Shown piece after piece: positions 45,082 through 53,494 of a DNA stretch of 64,000 nt. The notes beneath the pieces were generated by a model. It had not been told where the DNA came from, ran no database searches, and saw only the letters and a list, made by a program, of their open reading frames with translations. Source of the stretch: Xanthobacteraceae bacterium (GTDB taxonomy: Bacteria; Pseudomonadota; Alphaproteobacteria; Rhizobiales; Xanthobacteraceae); assembly GCA_019746135.1 (NCBI GenBank), contig JAIESI010000054.1:25740-89739 (forward strand). The letters are read 5' to 3'. The first letter of the stretch is position 1, and each line of letters starts with the position of its first letter. A program made the position numbers and the translations under genes.

Positions 45082-46053
45082 CTAGTTGATCGTGATGCCC
45101 TGGGCCTTGATCACCTTGCCCCACTTCTCGGCCTCGTCCGCCACATGCCTGCCGAAGTCGGCCGCCGTCATCGGCATCGGCTCGACGCCGAGCTGGACGA
45201 GCCGCTCCTGCGACTTGGGTTCGGCCAGCGCGGCATTCATCGCTTCGCCAAGCTTCCTGAGGATCGGCGGCGGTGTCTTCGCCGGCGCGCCAAGACCGTA
45301 CCAGCCGAACGCATCATAGCCTTGCAAAGTCTCGCCGATGCTCGGGACATCCGGCAGCGCCGCCGAGCGCCTGGCCGGCGTCACCGCAAGCGCGCGCAGC
45401 TTGCCCTCGCGGAGCAGCGGGATCGCCTGCGCGATCGGATTGAACACGACCTGCACCTGGCCGCCGAGCAGGTCGGGCATATAGTTGCCGCGATAGGCGA
45501 CGTGGACCATCTTGGTCCCGGTCATGACCTGGAGCAACTCGCCGCAAAGATGGGGCGAGCTGCCGATGCCGCCGGACGCCATGTTCACCTTGCCGGGATG
45601 TGCCTTGAGGTAGGCAATGAGCTCCTGCAGCGTTCTGGTCGGGAACTGCTCCGCCACCACGAGGACGAAGGGAGTCCTGGCGATGCCCGCGATCGGCGCG
45701 ATGTCGCGCAGGAAGTCGTAGTTGAGATCGCGGTAGAGCGCGATGTTCACGGCGTTGGTGGACACCGGCATGAGCAGCGTGTAGCCGTCCGGCTCGGCCT
45801 TGGCGACGTATTCGGTGGCGATGTTGCCGCCGGCGCCGGGCCGGTTCTCGATGATGAACTGCTGGCCGAGCCGCTCCGACAGCCATTGCCCGGCGAGGCG
45901 TCCGATGATGTCCGGCGCGCTGCCGGCCGGGAACGTGACGATCAGATGCACCGGTCGTGTCGGGTATACGTTCGCGCGGGCGGTGCGCGGGAACGCCGGG
46001 AGCGCGGCGGCGCCCGCGGCCACATGCAGGAATCGTCGGCGATGGATTGCCAT
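45082..46053 (-). CDS. Bug/TctC-family substrate-binding protein (Tat-type signal)
   Basis: 323 residues. The N-terminus MAIHRRRFLHVAAGAAALPA carries a twin-arginine-like RRRFL motif, unlike the Sec signals of the other Bug proteins here. Mature features: YPTRPVHLIVTFPAGSAPDI, ENRPGAGGNIATEYVAKAEPDGY, VNMASGGIGSSPHLCGELL, KMVHVAYRGNYMPDLLGGQV, ALPDVPSIGETLQGYDAFGWYG. Start ATG 46053 is at the natural signal start; an open frame continues upstream in non-coding DNA. No transporter membrane genes adjoin. Confidence 0.92.
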   Translation of the reverse strand: MAIHRRRFLHVAAGAAALPAFPRTARANVYPTRPVHLIVTFPAGSAPDIIGRLAGQWLSERLGQQFIIENRPGAGGNIATEYVAKAEPDGYTLLMPVSTNAVNIALYRDLNYDFLRDIAPIAGIARTPFVLVVAEQFPTRTLQELIAYLKAHPGKVNMASGGIGSSPHLCGELLQVMTGTKMVHVAYRGNYMPDLLGGQVQVVFNPIAQAIPLLREGKLRALAVTPARRSAALPDVPSIGETLQGYDAFGWYGLGAPAKTPPPILRKLGEAMNAALAEPKSQERLVQLGVEPMPMTAADFGRHVADEAEKWGKVIKAQGITIN

Positions 46054-46348
46054 GGCGTGCCCTCCGAAGTCGATTGCGATTTTCGTGGACGCAAAAACGT
46101 CGGCATGCATTTCGGGCAGTGCCACCAAGCCTATATCGGCGGGCGTGTCGGTCGGAAGGGGCGGCGGCGGCCCTGCGGCAACTTGGCGGCGACGGCCGGC
46201 GGGCCTGCGATCACGCGGCTTGCTCCAGGGCGAGAGGCCCGCAGCGCTCGGCTCGCGGACCTCTCGATCCAGGGCGTGTGGCCCTCGTCCGGACGTTGTT
46301 GGAAACTCACACCGGCGACGGATGTTCCTTGAGAAAAGAAAATCCGAT

Positions 46349-46525
46349 ATGCGCGAAAACTCGCCGCGACCGGTTCCGCCGCGCGAGGACCCATATCCGG
46401 CCGAAGCCGAAAAAGCGCGCGGCGCCACGATCGAATTGCGCCGGCCGTGGCAGCGCACCGTGTTCATCGGCGGGCTGTTCGGCGCCTTCATTGTCGCCAC
46501 CCTGACGTTGCTGTCCGCCGGATGA
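46349..46525 (+). CDS. Small membrane protein of unknown function
   Basis: 58 residues from ATG 46349: a charged N-terminal half (PREDPYPAEAEKARGATIEL) and one C-terminal transmembrane helix (VFIGGLFGAFIVATLTLL, about 38-55). The pattern charged residues, RG-IELR, R---FIGGL resembles small hypothetical proteins I have seen in Rhizobiales, but I cannot name a family. The region before it (46054-46348) holds no gene I can support. Confidence 0.5.
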   Translation: MRENSPRPVPPREDPYPAEAEKARGATIELRRPWQRTVFIGGLFGAFIVATLTLLSAG

Positions 46526-46647
46526 GACATCTCCGAAACGCGCACCCGCTCGCACCGCCAAGCGGGAATTGCCGGGAAAAGCCCGGCCCCTGCGGTTCCC
46601 GTGGCCGGTGATTGTGCCGTAGGCTGACCGTCAAACAGGAGCCTGCA

Positions 46648-47634
46648 ATGGTCCGCCTTGCCCTGCTGCCGTGGCCGCTTGTCGCCGCATTCGCTGCGTT
46701 CTGCCTCACGACGTCGGGTTATGGCCAGCCGCTCAAGAGCGGCGTGCTCACGCTGGTCGTGCCGTTCGCCGCGGGCGGGCCGAGCGACGTCGCCGGCCGC
46801 ATCCTGGCGCAGGGCCTGACCGACGTGCTGGGGCAAAACGTGGTGGTGGAAAATCCGGTCGGTGCCGGCGGCACGGTGGGCTCGCTGCGCGTGTCGCGCG
46901 GCGCGCCCGACGGCGGGCAGTTCGTGCTCGGCAACAACGGCACGCACAGCTGGAGCCAGTCGCTCTACAGGAACCCGCCCTATGACGCGGTGACCGACTT
47001 CACGCCGCTCGGGCTTGCGGTGGAGTCGCCGCGCGTCATCATCGTACCGAAGAACCTGCCGGCCAACACGCTGCCGGAGTTCGTCGCCTATGTGAAAGCC
47101 AACCAGGCGAAAATCCAGTTCGCCTCGGCGGGCGCGGGCTCGGCGTCGCACGTGAGCTGCATCCTGCTCAACGCCATGCTCGGCGTGACCGTGACGCACG
47201 TGCCCTATCGGGGGCTCGGACCGGCGATGCAGGACCTGATCACCGGCCGGGTGCAATACATCTGCGACTCGGTCTCGACCTCGAAGCCGCAGATCGAAGG
47301 CAATCACGTCAAAGGCATCGCCACCACCGGCCTCAAGCGCTCGCCCGCCCTGCCGGACATCGCGACGGCGAAGGAGCAAGGGCTCGATTTCGACGTGCTG
47401 ACCTGGCAGGGGCTGTTTCTGGCGAAGAACACGCCCGCGCCGATCGTCAACCAGTTGAGCCTGATGCTGAGCCGTGCGCTCGATCTGCCGACCGTGCGCG
47501 ACCGGCTGGGGCCGCTCGGCGAGGAGGTGCCCGCGCCGGAGCGGCGTTCGCCGGACTATTTCAAGCAGTTCGTCGCGAGCGAGATCGCGCGCTGGAGCGG
47601 GCCGATCAAGGCGAGCGGCGTCACGGTGGAATGA
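46648..47634 (+). CDS. Bug/TctC-family substrate-binding protein
   Basis: 328 residues. Start ATG 46648 has AGGAG seven bases upstream. Signal peptide VRLALLPWPLVAAFAAFCLTT; mature part LVVPFAAGGPSDVAGRILAQG, VENPVGAGGTVGSLRVSRGAPDG, IQFASAGAGSASHVSCILL, VTHVPYRGLGPAMQDLITG, and ALPDIATAKEQGLDFDVLTWQG. It is followed after 22 bp by the betaine-type ABC ATPase gene on the same strand; whether they share a transcript or substrate is unclear. Confidence 0.92.
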   Translation: MVRLALLPWPLVAAFAAFCLTTSGYGQPLKSGVLTLVVPFAAGGPSDVAGRILAQGLTDVLGQNVVVENPVGAGGTVGSLRVSRGAPDGGQFVLGNNGTHSWSQSLYRNPPYDAVTDFTPLGLAVESPRVIIVPKNLPANTLPEFVAYVKANQAKIQFASAGAGSASHVSCILLNAMLGVTVTHVPYRGLGPAMQDLITGRVQYICDSVSTSKPQIEGNHVKGIATTGLKRSPALPDIATAKEQGLDFDVLTWQGLFLAKNTPAPIVNQLSLMLSRALDLPTVRDRLGPLGEEVPAPERRSPDYFKQFVASEIARWSGPIKASGVTVE

Positions 47635-47656
47635 CGCTGCTATACTCGCCGCCGGC

Positions 47657-48433
47657 ATGAGCCCGGCCCCGGCAGCAATCGCATTCGAGAACGTCACCTA
47701 CGGCGATGGGGCGGCGCCGGTGCTCAACGGCGTGTCGCTTGCGGTGCGCCAGCGCGAATTCCTCGCCATCGTCGGGCCCTCGGGCGCGGGCAAGACCACG
47801 CTGCTGCGGCTGATCAACCGCCTGGCCGATCCGGGCTCCGGCACGGTGCGGGTCCACGGCGAGGACGTGCAAACGGCCGACGCGATCGCGCTGCGGCGGC
47901 GGATCGGCTACGTGTTCCAGAGCATCGGCCTGTTCCCGCACATGACGGTCGCCGAGAACATCGCGATCACGCCGAAGCTGCTCGGCTGGGACGGCGCGCG
48001 GATCGCGGCGCGGGTCGACGAGTTGCTGGCGCTGGTCCGTCTCGGCGACGGCAGGCTGCGCGAGCGGTTTCCGAGCGAGCTTTCCGGCGGCGAAGGCCAG
48101 CGCGTCGGCCTCGCCCGTGCGCTCGCCGCCGAGCCGGCGATCATGCTGATGGACGAGCCGTTCGGCGCGCTCGATCCGCTCACCCGCGACGGGCTCGGCG
48201 AGGACTACCGGCGGCTGCACACCGAGCTCGGCCTGACCACGGTGATGATCACCCACGACATGCTGGAGGCACTGCTGCTGGCCGACCGTGTCGCGGTGCT
48301 GCACGGCGGCCGCATCGTCGCCGACGGCAGCCCGCAGGCGCTGATGCACGAGACACAGCACGACTACGTCCGCGAACTGATGGCGGCGCCGCGCCGCCAG
48401 GCCGAACGCTTCCGCGCGCTGGAGCGGAAATGA
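47657..48433 (+). CDS. ABC transporter ATPase, betaine/ergothioneine class (EgtV/OpuCA-like)
   Basis: 258 residues. Walker A GPSGAGKTT (about 39-47), Q-loop VFQSIGLFPHMTV, signature LSGGEGQRVGLARAL (with E where ABC proteins usually have Q), Walker B IMLMDEPFGALDPLTR, H-loop MITHDMLEAL. The SIGLFPHMTVAENI wording is typical of ProV/OpuCA/OsmV ATPases for quaternary amines. No CBS domains are present. Its stop overlaps the start of the fused permease gene (ATGA). Nearness to egtB and egtD suggests the cargo is ergothioneine rather than an osmolyte. Confidence 0.88.
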   Translation: MSPAPAAIAFENVTYGDGAAPVLNGVSLAVRQREFLAIVGPSGAGKTTLLRLINRLADPGSGTVRVHGEDVQTADAIALRRRIGYVFQSIGLFPHMTVAENIAITPKLLGWDGARIAARVDELLALVRLGDGRLRERFPSELSGGEGQRVGLARALAAEPAIMLMDEPFGALDPLTRDGLGEDYRRLHTELGLTTVMITHDMLEALLLADRVAVLHGGRIVADGSPQALMHETQHDYVRELMAAPRRQAERFRALERK

Positions 48434-49992
48434 ACGCGGCAGCGCAGATCGCCGAGGCATGGGCGCGGCTGCCGGCCTATCTCGGCGGCCACGTGGCGGT
48501 GAGCGTCACGGCGCTCCTCCTCGGGCTTGCGATCAGCCTGCCGCTCGCCTTCGCGTCGAGGCGGCGGCCGGCGCTGCAAAGCGCGCTGCTGGGGGTGGCG
48601 AGCATCGTGCAGACGATCCCGAGCCTTGCGCTGCTCGCGCTGTTCTATCCGCTGCTGCTCGGCATCGCGGCGCTGACCGAGCGCGCCCTCGGCGCGGGCT
48701 TCTCGGCGCTGGGCTTTCTGCCCTCGGTGCTGGCGCTCACGCTCTACAGCATGCTGCCGGTGCTGCGGAACACGATCACCGGACTGAACGGCATCGCGCC
48801 TGCGGTCAACGAGGCGGCGCTCGGCGTCGGCATGACGCGGCGGCAGTCGCTGTTGATGGTCGAGCTGCCGCTCGCTCTGCCGGTGATCATGGCCGGCATC
48901 CGCACCGCCGCGATCTGGGTGATCGGCGCCGCGACGCTGTCGACGCCGATCGGCCAGACCAGCCTCGGCAACTACATCTTCACCGGCCTGCAGACGCAGA
49001 ACTGGGTGTTCGTGCTGTTCGGCTGCGCCGCGGCGGCGATCTTCGCGCTCGCGGTCGACCAGTTGCTGGCGCTGATGGAGTACGGCCTGACGCGGCGCAA
49101 GCGCGCCTGGGTCGCGGGCGGCGGGCTGGGGATCGCGCTGCTCGCTATCGCGGCGCTGGTCCCGGGACTGGCGCAGCCGCGCGCGGCTTACGTGATCGGC
49201 ACCAAGCCGTTCACCGAGCAATACGTGCTGGCGGCGCTGATCGGCGAGCGGCTGCACGAGCGCGGCCTTTCGGCCACGGTCCGCGAAGGTCTCGGCTCGG
49301 CCGTCATCTTCAACGCGCTGCGCGCGGGCGAGATCGACGTCTATGTCGACTACTCCGGCACGATCTGGGCCAACCAGATGCGCCGCAACGACGTCCGACC
49401 GCGCGCCGAGGTGCTTTCCGAAATGAAGGAGTGGCTCCGGCGCGACGGCATCGTGCCGGTGGGGGAACTCGGATTCGAGAACGCCTATGCGCTGGCGATG
49501 CGGCCGGAGCGCGCGGAGAAGCTCGGCATCCGCACGCTCGGCGACCTCGCCCGCCATGCGGGCACGCTTTCGATCGCCGGCGACTATGAGTTCTTCGGAA
49601 GACCGGAATGGCAGTCGATCCGGCAGGCCTACGGCCTCAACTTCCGCGAACAGCGGACGATGCAGCCGGAGTTCATGTATGCCGCGGTGGCGAACGGCGA
49701 GGCCGACGTGATCGCCGGCTACACCAGCGACGGCCGCATCGCCCAGCACAATCTCACCGTGCTGGAGGATCCGAAGCACGTCATTCCGCCGTACGACGCG
49801 GTGCTGCTGGTTGCGCCGAAGCGCGCGAACGACCAGACGCTGCTTGCGGCGCTTGCGCCGCTGGTCGGCGCCATCGACGTCACGGCGATGCGCGAGGCCA
49901 ACCTGCGCGCGTCGGGCGGCGGCGCGTCGGTGACAGACGCGGCGCGCTGGTTGTCGGACCAGGTTCAGAGCAAGGCCAAGACGGCGCGCTAG
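48430..49992 (+). CDS. Fused ABC permease and substrate-binding protein, EgtU/OpuC-like
   Basis: 520 residues. Residues 1-220 are a BPD_transp_1 permease of about six helices (SVTALLLGLAISLPLAFAS, IVQTIPSLALLALFYPLLLG, EAALGVGMTRRQSLLMVELP, AATLSTPIGQTSLGNYIF). After a linking helix near 228-246, residues about 252-515 form an OpuAC-type binding domain (VIGTKPFTEQYVLAALIGE, IFNALRAGEIDVYVDYSGTIW, FENAYALAMRPERAEKLGI, EADVIAGYTSDGRIAQ). This permease-receptor fusion is the architecture of the H. pylori ergothioneine importer EgtU and of some choline/betaine systems. ATG overlaps the ATPase stop. A betaine ligand is expected; ergothioneine, itself a betaine, is inferred from context only. Confidence 0.88.
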   Translation: MNAAAQIAEAWARLPAYLGGHVAVSVTALLLGLAISLPLAFASRRRPALQSALLGVASIVQTIPSLALLALFYPLLLGIAALTERALGAGFSALGFLPSVLALTLYSMLPVLRNTITGLNGIAPAVNEAALGVGMTRRQSLLMVELPLALPVIMAGIRTAAIWVIGAATLSTPIGQTSLGNYIFTGLQTQNWVFVLFGCAAAAIFALAVDQLLALMEYGLTRRKRAWVAGGGLGIALLAIAALVPGLAQPRAAYVIGTKPFTEQYVLAALIGERLHERGLSATVREGLGSAVIFNALRAGEIDVYVDYSGTIWANQMRRNDVRPRAEVLSEMKEWLRRDGIVPVGELGFENAYALAMRPERAEKLGIRTLGDLARHAGTLSIAGDYEFFGRPEWQSIRQAYGLNFREQRTMQPEFMYAAVANGEADVIAGYTSDGRIAQHNLTVLEDPKHVIPPYDAVLLVAPKRANDQTLLAALAPLVGAIDVTAMREANLRASGGGASVTDAARWLSDQVQSKAKTAR

Positions 49993-50029
49993 ACTCCCGC
50001 ACAATCAGCATTCAGCACAATCCCGGCAC

Positions 50030-50428
50030 TCATTCATCCCGTTCATCTCCTTTGAGCGGCGGCAGCTGACAAGCGATGATTGTTCCGTCTTCGCTCACTT
50101 CAAGAACGCGATTGAACATGTAGTCTCTTGGTTTCTCCTGCCGATCAAGAAAATCCAGAACCGCGTTCAGCAAGCGCCACGTCCCTTCCCGGTCGATGGA
50201 GGGAAGCACGACCAGACCTGGATGCATTTCCACACGGCCGATGAGACGCCGGAAGTCCTGGGCATTTTCCGTGACCAGAATTCGATCCTCTTCAAGGCAG
50301 CGGGTCAGAACCGTGTGGTCCTGCTCGCCGCGCCGTCCCACGTTGAGAGGATGAAACGCGTCAATGCCACGTTCGTTAAGACGCTTGGCAAGGATGGGAG
50401 ACAAGCATTCGTCTATGAAGAACTTCAC
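50030..50428 (-). CDS. DUF5615 PIN-like toxin of a type II toxin-antitoxin module
   Basis: 132 residues. The opening MKFFIDECLSPILAKRLNERG with IDAFHPLNVGRRGEQDHTVL, then DRILVTENAQDFRRLIG, is the DUF5615 PIN-like nuclease pattern; acidic residues Asp6 and Asp37 (in QDH) and Asp58 (NAQDF) are in place. It follows the DUF433 gene by six bases, the standard order for these pairs. It is on the strand opposite to the transporter and separates it from egtD. The last 35 residues are unusual for the family. Confidence 0.85.
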   Translation of the reverse strand: MKFFIDECLSPILAKRLNERGIDAFHPLNVGRRGEQDHTVLTRCLEEDRILVTENAQDFRRLIGRVEMHPGLVVLPSIDREGTWRLLNAVLDFLDRQEKPRDYMFNRVLEVSEDGTIIACQLPPLKGDERDE

Positions 50429-50434
50429 GCGAGC

Positions 50435-51028
50435 TCACTCGCGCCAGGGCCTTCCACCAGGGCGCCCAACGAGCGGATTGGCATCCGCGAATGTCTGCGC
50501 TGCCTCGATGGCCTCGGGAGGGATGTCCGGATTGTCTTCGAGGATTTGATCGATCGATTCGCCGTGGTTGAGTCTACCGGCCACTGAATAGACCGACATG
50601 CGCGTGCCCCGAATAACGGGCGTCCCTCCTTTGATATCGGGATTCGCTTCGATCCAACGATCGCGCGCGCGACTGTACCAATTCACCCGCTTGTAAACGG
50701 CATCGATCAATTCTCCCGGCTTGATGTGCACGCCGGGAGACAACTCGCATGTCGCCGTAAGCAAATGATCCGGCTGCGTCTTCTTAAACCAGGTCCACAA
50801 ACGACGCTTGTGCTCTTTCGAAAAGTGGAGCTCGCACTTCCTCAAAAAGGCGACATAATAAACGCTTTCGCTGGGCAAAAGCCGGCGTTTACGAGAGCTG
50901 ACTTTCGTCAGTTGCGCTTTCCGAATTTCAATGATGCCCTCTTCAACAGCCTTCTCGACAGCGGCTGGAGGAGTTTCAGCCAGCACGGCCGCCTCAGCGG
51001 TTGTAAAGAGCTTCGGAACGGAAGCCAT
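50435..51028 (-). CDS. DUF433-domain antitoxin with N-terminal DNA-binding region
   Basis: 197 residues. The N-terminal part (FTTAEAAVLAETPPAAVEKAVEEGII) looks like a MerR/excisionase-type helix-turn-helix. The C-terminal 70 residues are a DUF433 domain (NPDIKGGTPVIRGTRMSVYSVAGRL, then ESIDQILEDNPDIPPEAIEAA). DUF433 proteins pair with DUF5615 toxins, as here. Start ATG 51028 has GGGAGG five bases upstream, and a good sigma-70-like promoter lies directly before it. Base composition is clearly less GC-rich than the neighbours, which points to horizontal gain. Confidence 0.88.
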   Translation of the reverse strand: MASVPKLFTTAEAAVLAETPPAAVEKAVEEGIIEIRKAQLTKVSSRKRRLLPSESVYYVAFLRKCELHFSKEHKRRLWTWFKKTQPDHLLTATCELSPGVHIKPGELIDAVYKRVNWYSRARDRWIEANPDIKGGTPVIRGTRMSVYSVAGRLNHGESIDQILEDNPDIPPEAIEAAQTFADANPLVGRPGGRPWRE

Positions 51029-51049
51029 AATTACCTCCCTGCCGGGGGA

Positions 51050-51078
51050 TAATTAATACCAGCTCAGGGAATCGTCAA
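51050..51078 (-). promoter_or_regulatory. Promoter of the DUF433/DUF5615 module with palindromic operator
   Basis: On the minus strand TTGACG (51078-51073) and TAATTA (51055-51050) are 17 bases apart. The -10 sits in the near-palindrome GGTATTAATTATCC, repeated in part as GGTAATTATGG at the start codon, a likely autorepression site for the antitoxin. It lies 21 bp upstream of ATG 51028. Confidence 0.55.
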
Positions 51079-51106
51079 GAGACGGCAGGTTTGCGGGCGT
51101 TCCGTC

Positions 51107-52138
51107 TCAGCCAACCGCAGCCAAATCGGGCCTTGGCCGCGGCGCCGGCGGCTCCTCCCTCAGCGTCAGCACGTGCACGCTGAAATACTGCTTCGGATCG
51201 GTCCACACCGCAGTCGACGACCAACCCGCGCCGCGCGCGAGCGCGCCGAACGACTCGACGGTGTACTTGTAGCTGTTCTCGGTGTGGATGGTCTCGCCGG
51301 CACGGAAGTCGACGCACTCGCCGCAGATCCTGATGCGCTGGCGCTTGTGACTCGCCAGATGCATCTCGATGCGCGAGCGCTCGCGGTTGAAGAAGGCGTG
51401 ATGCTCGAAGGTCGCGACATCGATCTTGGCGCCGAGCTCGCGGTTGATGCGCTCGAGCAGGTTGAGATTGAACGCGGCGGTGACGCCCTGGCTGTCGTTG
51501 TAGGCGCGTTGCAGCACCTGCGTATCCTTGACGAGATCGACTCCGACGATGAGGATGGAACCGCGGCCGAGCACGCGCGCCGCGTGGCGCATGAACGCCG
51601 ACGCCTCGTGCGGCTCGAAATTGCCGATGGTCGAGCCGGGAAAGAAGCCCGCGCGCGGCAGCTCATGCACGGACGCGGGCAGATCGAACGGCTTGCCGAA
51701 GTCGGCCGCGACCGGAAGCATCGCCACATCGGGAAACTCGCGCCGCAGCGTCTCGGCCTGCTGGCGCAGGAACTCGGCCGAGATGTCCACCGGCACATAG
51801 GCGGCGAGCGACTTGGCCTCATGCAGCACGATCCGCGTCTTGGTGCTGGCGCCGCTGCCGAATTCGACCAGCGCCGCGCCCGCCGGCAGAAGCCGCGCGA
51901 TGTCCTGCGCGCGCTCGGTCAGGATGCCGATCTCCGTGCGCGTCGGATAATACTCGGGCAGCGCGGTGATGCGCTCGAACAGCTCGGAGCCGGCGCGATC
52001 GTAGAAATACTTCGGCGACAGCCGCTTCGGCGTGGCCGAAAGGCCGGTGATCACATCGGCGGCGAAGGCTGCCGTCTCGCCCGACACCTCGATCTTCGCA
52101 TCAGAAACGATCTGCGGTCTGCGTGCGAGCGCTCTCAT
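51107..52138 (-). CDS. egtD: L-histidine N(alpha)-methyltransferase EgtD
   Basis: First enzyme of ergothioneine synthesis: trimethylates histidine to hercynine with SAM. 343 residues. Family marks: LSPKYFYDRAGSELFERI, TALPEYYPTRTEIGIL (histidine-binding region), ALVEFGSGASTKTRIVL (SAM loop), YVPVDISAEFL, FFPGSTIGNFEPHEA, VGVDLVKDTQVLQRAYND, AFNLNLLERINRELGA, HLASHKRQRI, and TENSYKYTVESFGALARGAGW. It starts 20 bp after the egtB stop, so egtB-egtD is an operon. The start ATG 52138 fits the family. Other cluster genes (egtA, egtC, egtE) are not in the window. Confidence 0.96.
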   Translation of the reverse strand: MRALARRPQIVSDAKIEVSGETAAFAADVITGLSATPKRLSPKYFYDRAGSELFERITALPEYYPTRTEIGILTERAQDIARLLPAGAALVEFGSGASTKTRIVLHEAKSLAAYVPVDISAEFLRQQAETLRREFPDVAMLPVAADFGKPFDLPASVHELPRAGFFPGSTIGNFEPHEASAFMRHAARVLGRGSILIVGVDLVKDTQVLQRAYNDSQGVTAAFNLNLLERINRELGAKIDVATFEHHAFFNRERSRIEMHLASHKRQRIRICGECVDFRAGETIHTENSYKYTVESFGALARGAGWSSTAVWTDPKQYFSVHVLTLREEPPAPRPRPDLAAVG

Positions 52139-52158
52139 GCCCGAATCCTACTGTTGTT

Positions 52159-53379
52159 TCAGCGATAGTCGACCAGCCGCAGCCCGCTGAACTGCCAGCG
52201 CGCGGGCGGGTGGAAGAAGTTGCGATAGCTCACGCGGGCATGCCCATCGGGCGTTGCGAGCGAGGAGCCGCGGAGCACCATCTGGTTGACCATGAACTTG
52301 CCGTTGTACTCGCCGAGCGCGCCCTCGGCCGCGCGATAGCCGGGATAGCCGAGATAGGCGCTGCGCGTCCACTGCCAGGCGACGCCGAACGCGTCGGTCA
52401 GCAGGTTTGAGCGCGCCGCGGCCTCCCATTCGAACTCGGTCGGCAGGTCCTGGCCCTTCCAGCGCGCGAAGGCGTCGGCCTCGTAATAGCTCACATGCAG
52501 CACCGGTGCTTGACGATCGACCGGCTGCACGCCGCCGAGCGTCAGCGACGACCACTCACCGTCGCGGTTGCGCCAGTAGCCCGGCGCGTTCCAGCCCTGC
52601 GCCTCGACGACAGCCCAGCCGTCCGACAGCCACAGCGACGGCGTGGTGTAGCCGCCGTCGGCCATGAACTCGAGCCATTCGCCGTTGGTCACGAGATGCC
52701 GCGCGATGCGCCCCGGGCGCAGCAGCGTTTCGTGCATCGGCTGCTCGTTGTCGAAGCAGAAGCCGTCGCCGTCGTGACCGATGGAACGGATGCCGACGGG
52801 AAGACCGGCGTAGCCGCTTCCGCCTTTCGCTGCCGGCGGCTGCCAGGCGGCATCGTAGACCGGATCGGTCGGGTTCTGTGCGAACGCGTGCAGGATGTCG
52901 GTCCACAGCAGCTCCTGATGCTGCTGCTCGTGATGCAGGCCGATCTCGGCGATCGGCGCAATCGTTGCCAGAAGCCTGTCGTTCGCGCCGCGCAGCAGCG
53001 CCGTCACCGCCGCATCCACATGCGCGCGATAGGCCGCGACGTCGGCAACCGTCGGCCGCGTCAGCAGCCCGCGCTCGGGGCGCGGGTGCCGCGGGCCGGC
53101 GGCGACGTAATAGGAGTTGAACAGGACGGCGAAGCGCGGATCGAACTCGGCGTATCCGGGCGCATGCGGCTTGAGCAGGAATTGCTCGAAGAACCAGGTG
53201 GTGTGCGCGCGATGCCATTTCGCGGGACTTGCGTCCGGCATCGACTGGATGGCCTGGTCCTCGGCCGAAAGCTGAGCCGCGCGGCGCTCGGTTTCCACAC
53301 GCACGGCAAGGTAGGCGTTGATCCAGTGCTGGCGCGGCGGCAATGGCGCCTTTCTCGCCGCCGATACAAGCTGCAGCAT
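52159..53379 (-). CDS. egtB: Ergothioneine biosynthesis protein EgtB (hercynine sulfoxide synthase)
   Basis: Non-haem iron enzyme that joins hercynine to a thiol (cysteine or gamma-glutamylcysteine) with O2. 406 residues. N-terminal DinB-like domain with the iron ligands: a His in KWHRAHTTWFFEQFLL (His56/59) and the HHEQQHQELLWTD motif (His150, His154). C-terminal formylglycine-generating-enzyme-like domain: RHLVTNGEWLEFMADGGY, LPTEFEWEAAAR, VAWQWTRSAYLGYPGYR, FMVNQMVLRGSSLATP, and the terminal GLRLVDYR. Start ATG 53379 has GGAG seven bases upstream. Which thiol it uses cannot be read from the sequence; no egtC is nearby. Confidence 0.95.
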   Translation of the reverse strand: MLQLVSAARKAPLPPRQHWINAYLAVRVETERRAAQLSAEDQAIQSMPDASPAKWHRAHTTWFFEQFLLKPHAPGYAEFDPRFAVLFNSYYVAAGPRHPRPERGLLTRPTVADVAAYRAHVDAAVTALLRGANDRLLATIAPIAEIGLHHEQQHQELLWTDILHAFAQNPTDPVYDAAWQPPAAKGGSGYAGLPVGIRSIGHDGDGFCFDNEQPMHETLLRPGRIARHLVTNGEWLEFMADGGYTTPSLWLSDGWAVVEAQGWNAPGYWRNRDGEWSSLTLGGVQPVDRQAPVLHVSYYEADAFARWKGQDLPTEFEWEAAARSNLLTDAFGVAWQWTRSAYLGYPGYRAAEGALGEYNGKFMVNQMVLRGSSLATPDGHARVSYRNFFHPPARWQFSGLRLVDYR

Positions 53380-53480
53380 CACGAAGCTCCGCCAGGATTG
53401 GGATTCATGTGCAATACGCCCCCAACCCGATAATCGCGCCCCGGCCCGATTGTTCCTCCGGCCCGTGCACGAGGCAACCC

Positions 53481-53494
53481 GACATAGGTATGTC
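53481..53494. promoter_or_regulatory. Palindrome upstream of egtB, possible operator
   Basis: GACATA-GG-TATGTC is a perfect 6+6 dyad, about 102 bp upstream of the egtB start in a 376-bp gap between egtB and the divergent ModA-like genes. It is the only clear dyad I see in this gap. It may bind a dimeric regulator; no regulator is identified. The remainder of the gap (53380-53755) shows no gene. Confidence 0.3.

Noticed and set aside
45082..47697. One 871-codon minus-strand protein including the Bug protein
   Set aside because: Only the last 323 codons are the Bug protein. The upstream part is antisense to the gene at 46648 and non-coding DNA, and a Tat-like signal starts cleanly at 46053.
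48364..50004. A 546-codon minus-strand frame opposite the fused permease-receptor gene
   Set aside because: Antisense of a clear transporter gene; composition is Arg/Gln/His-rich.
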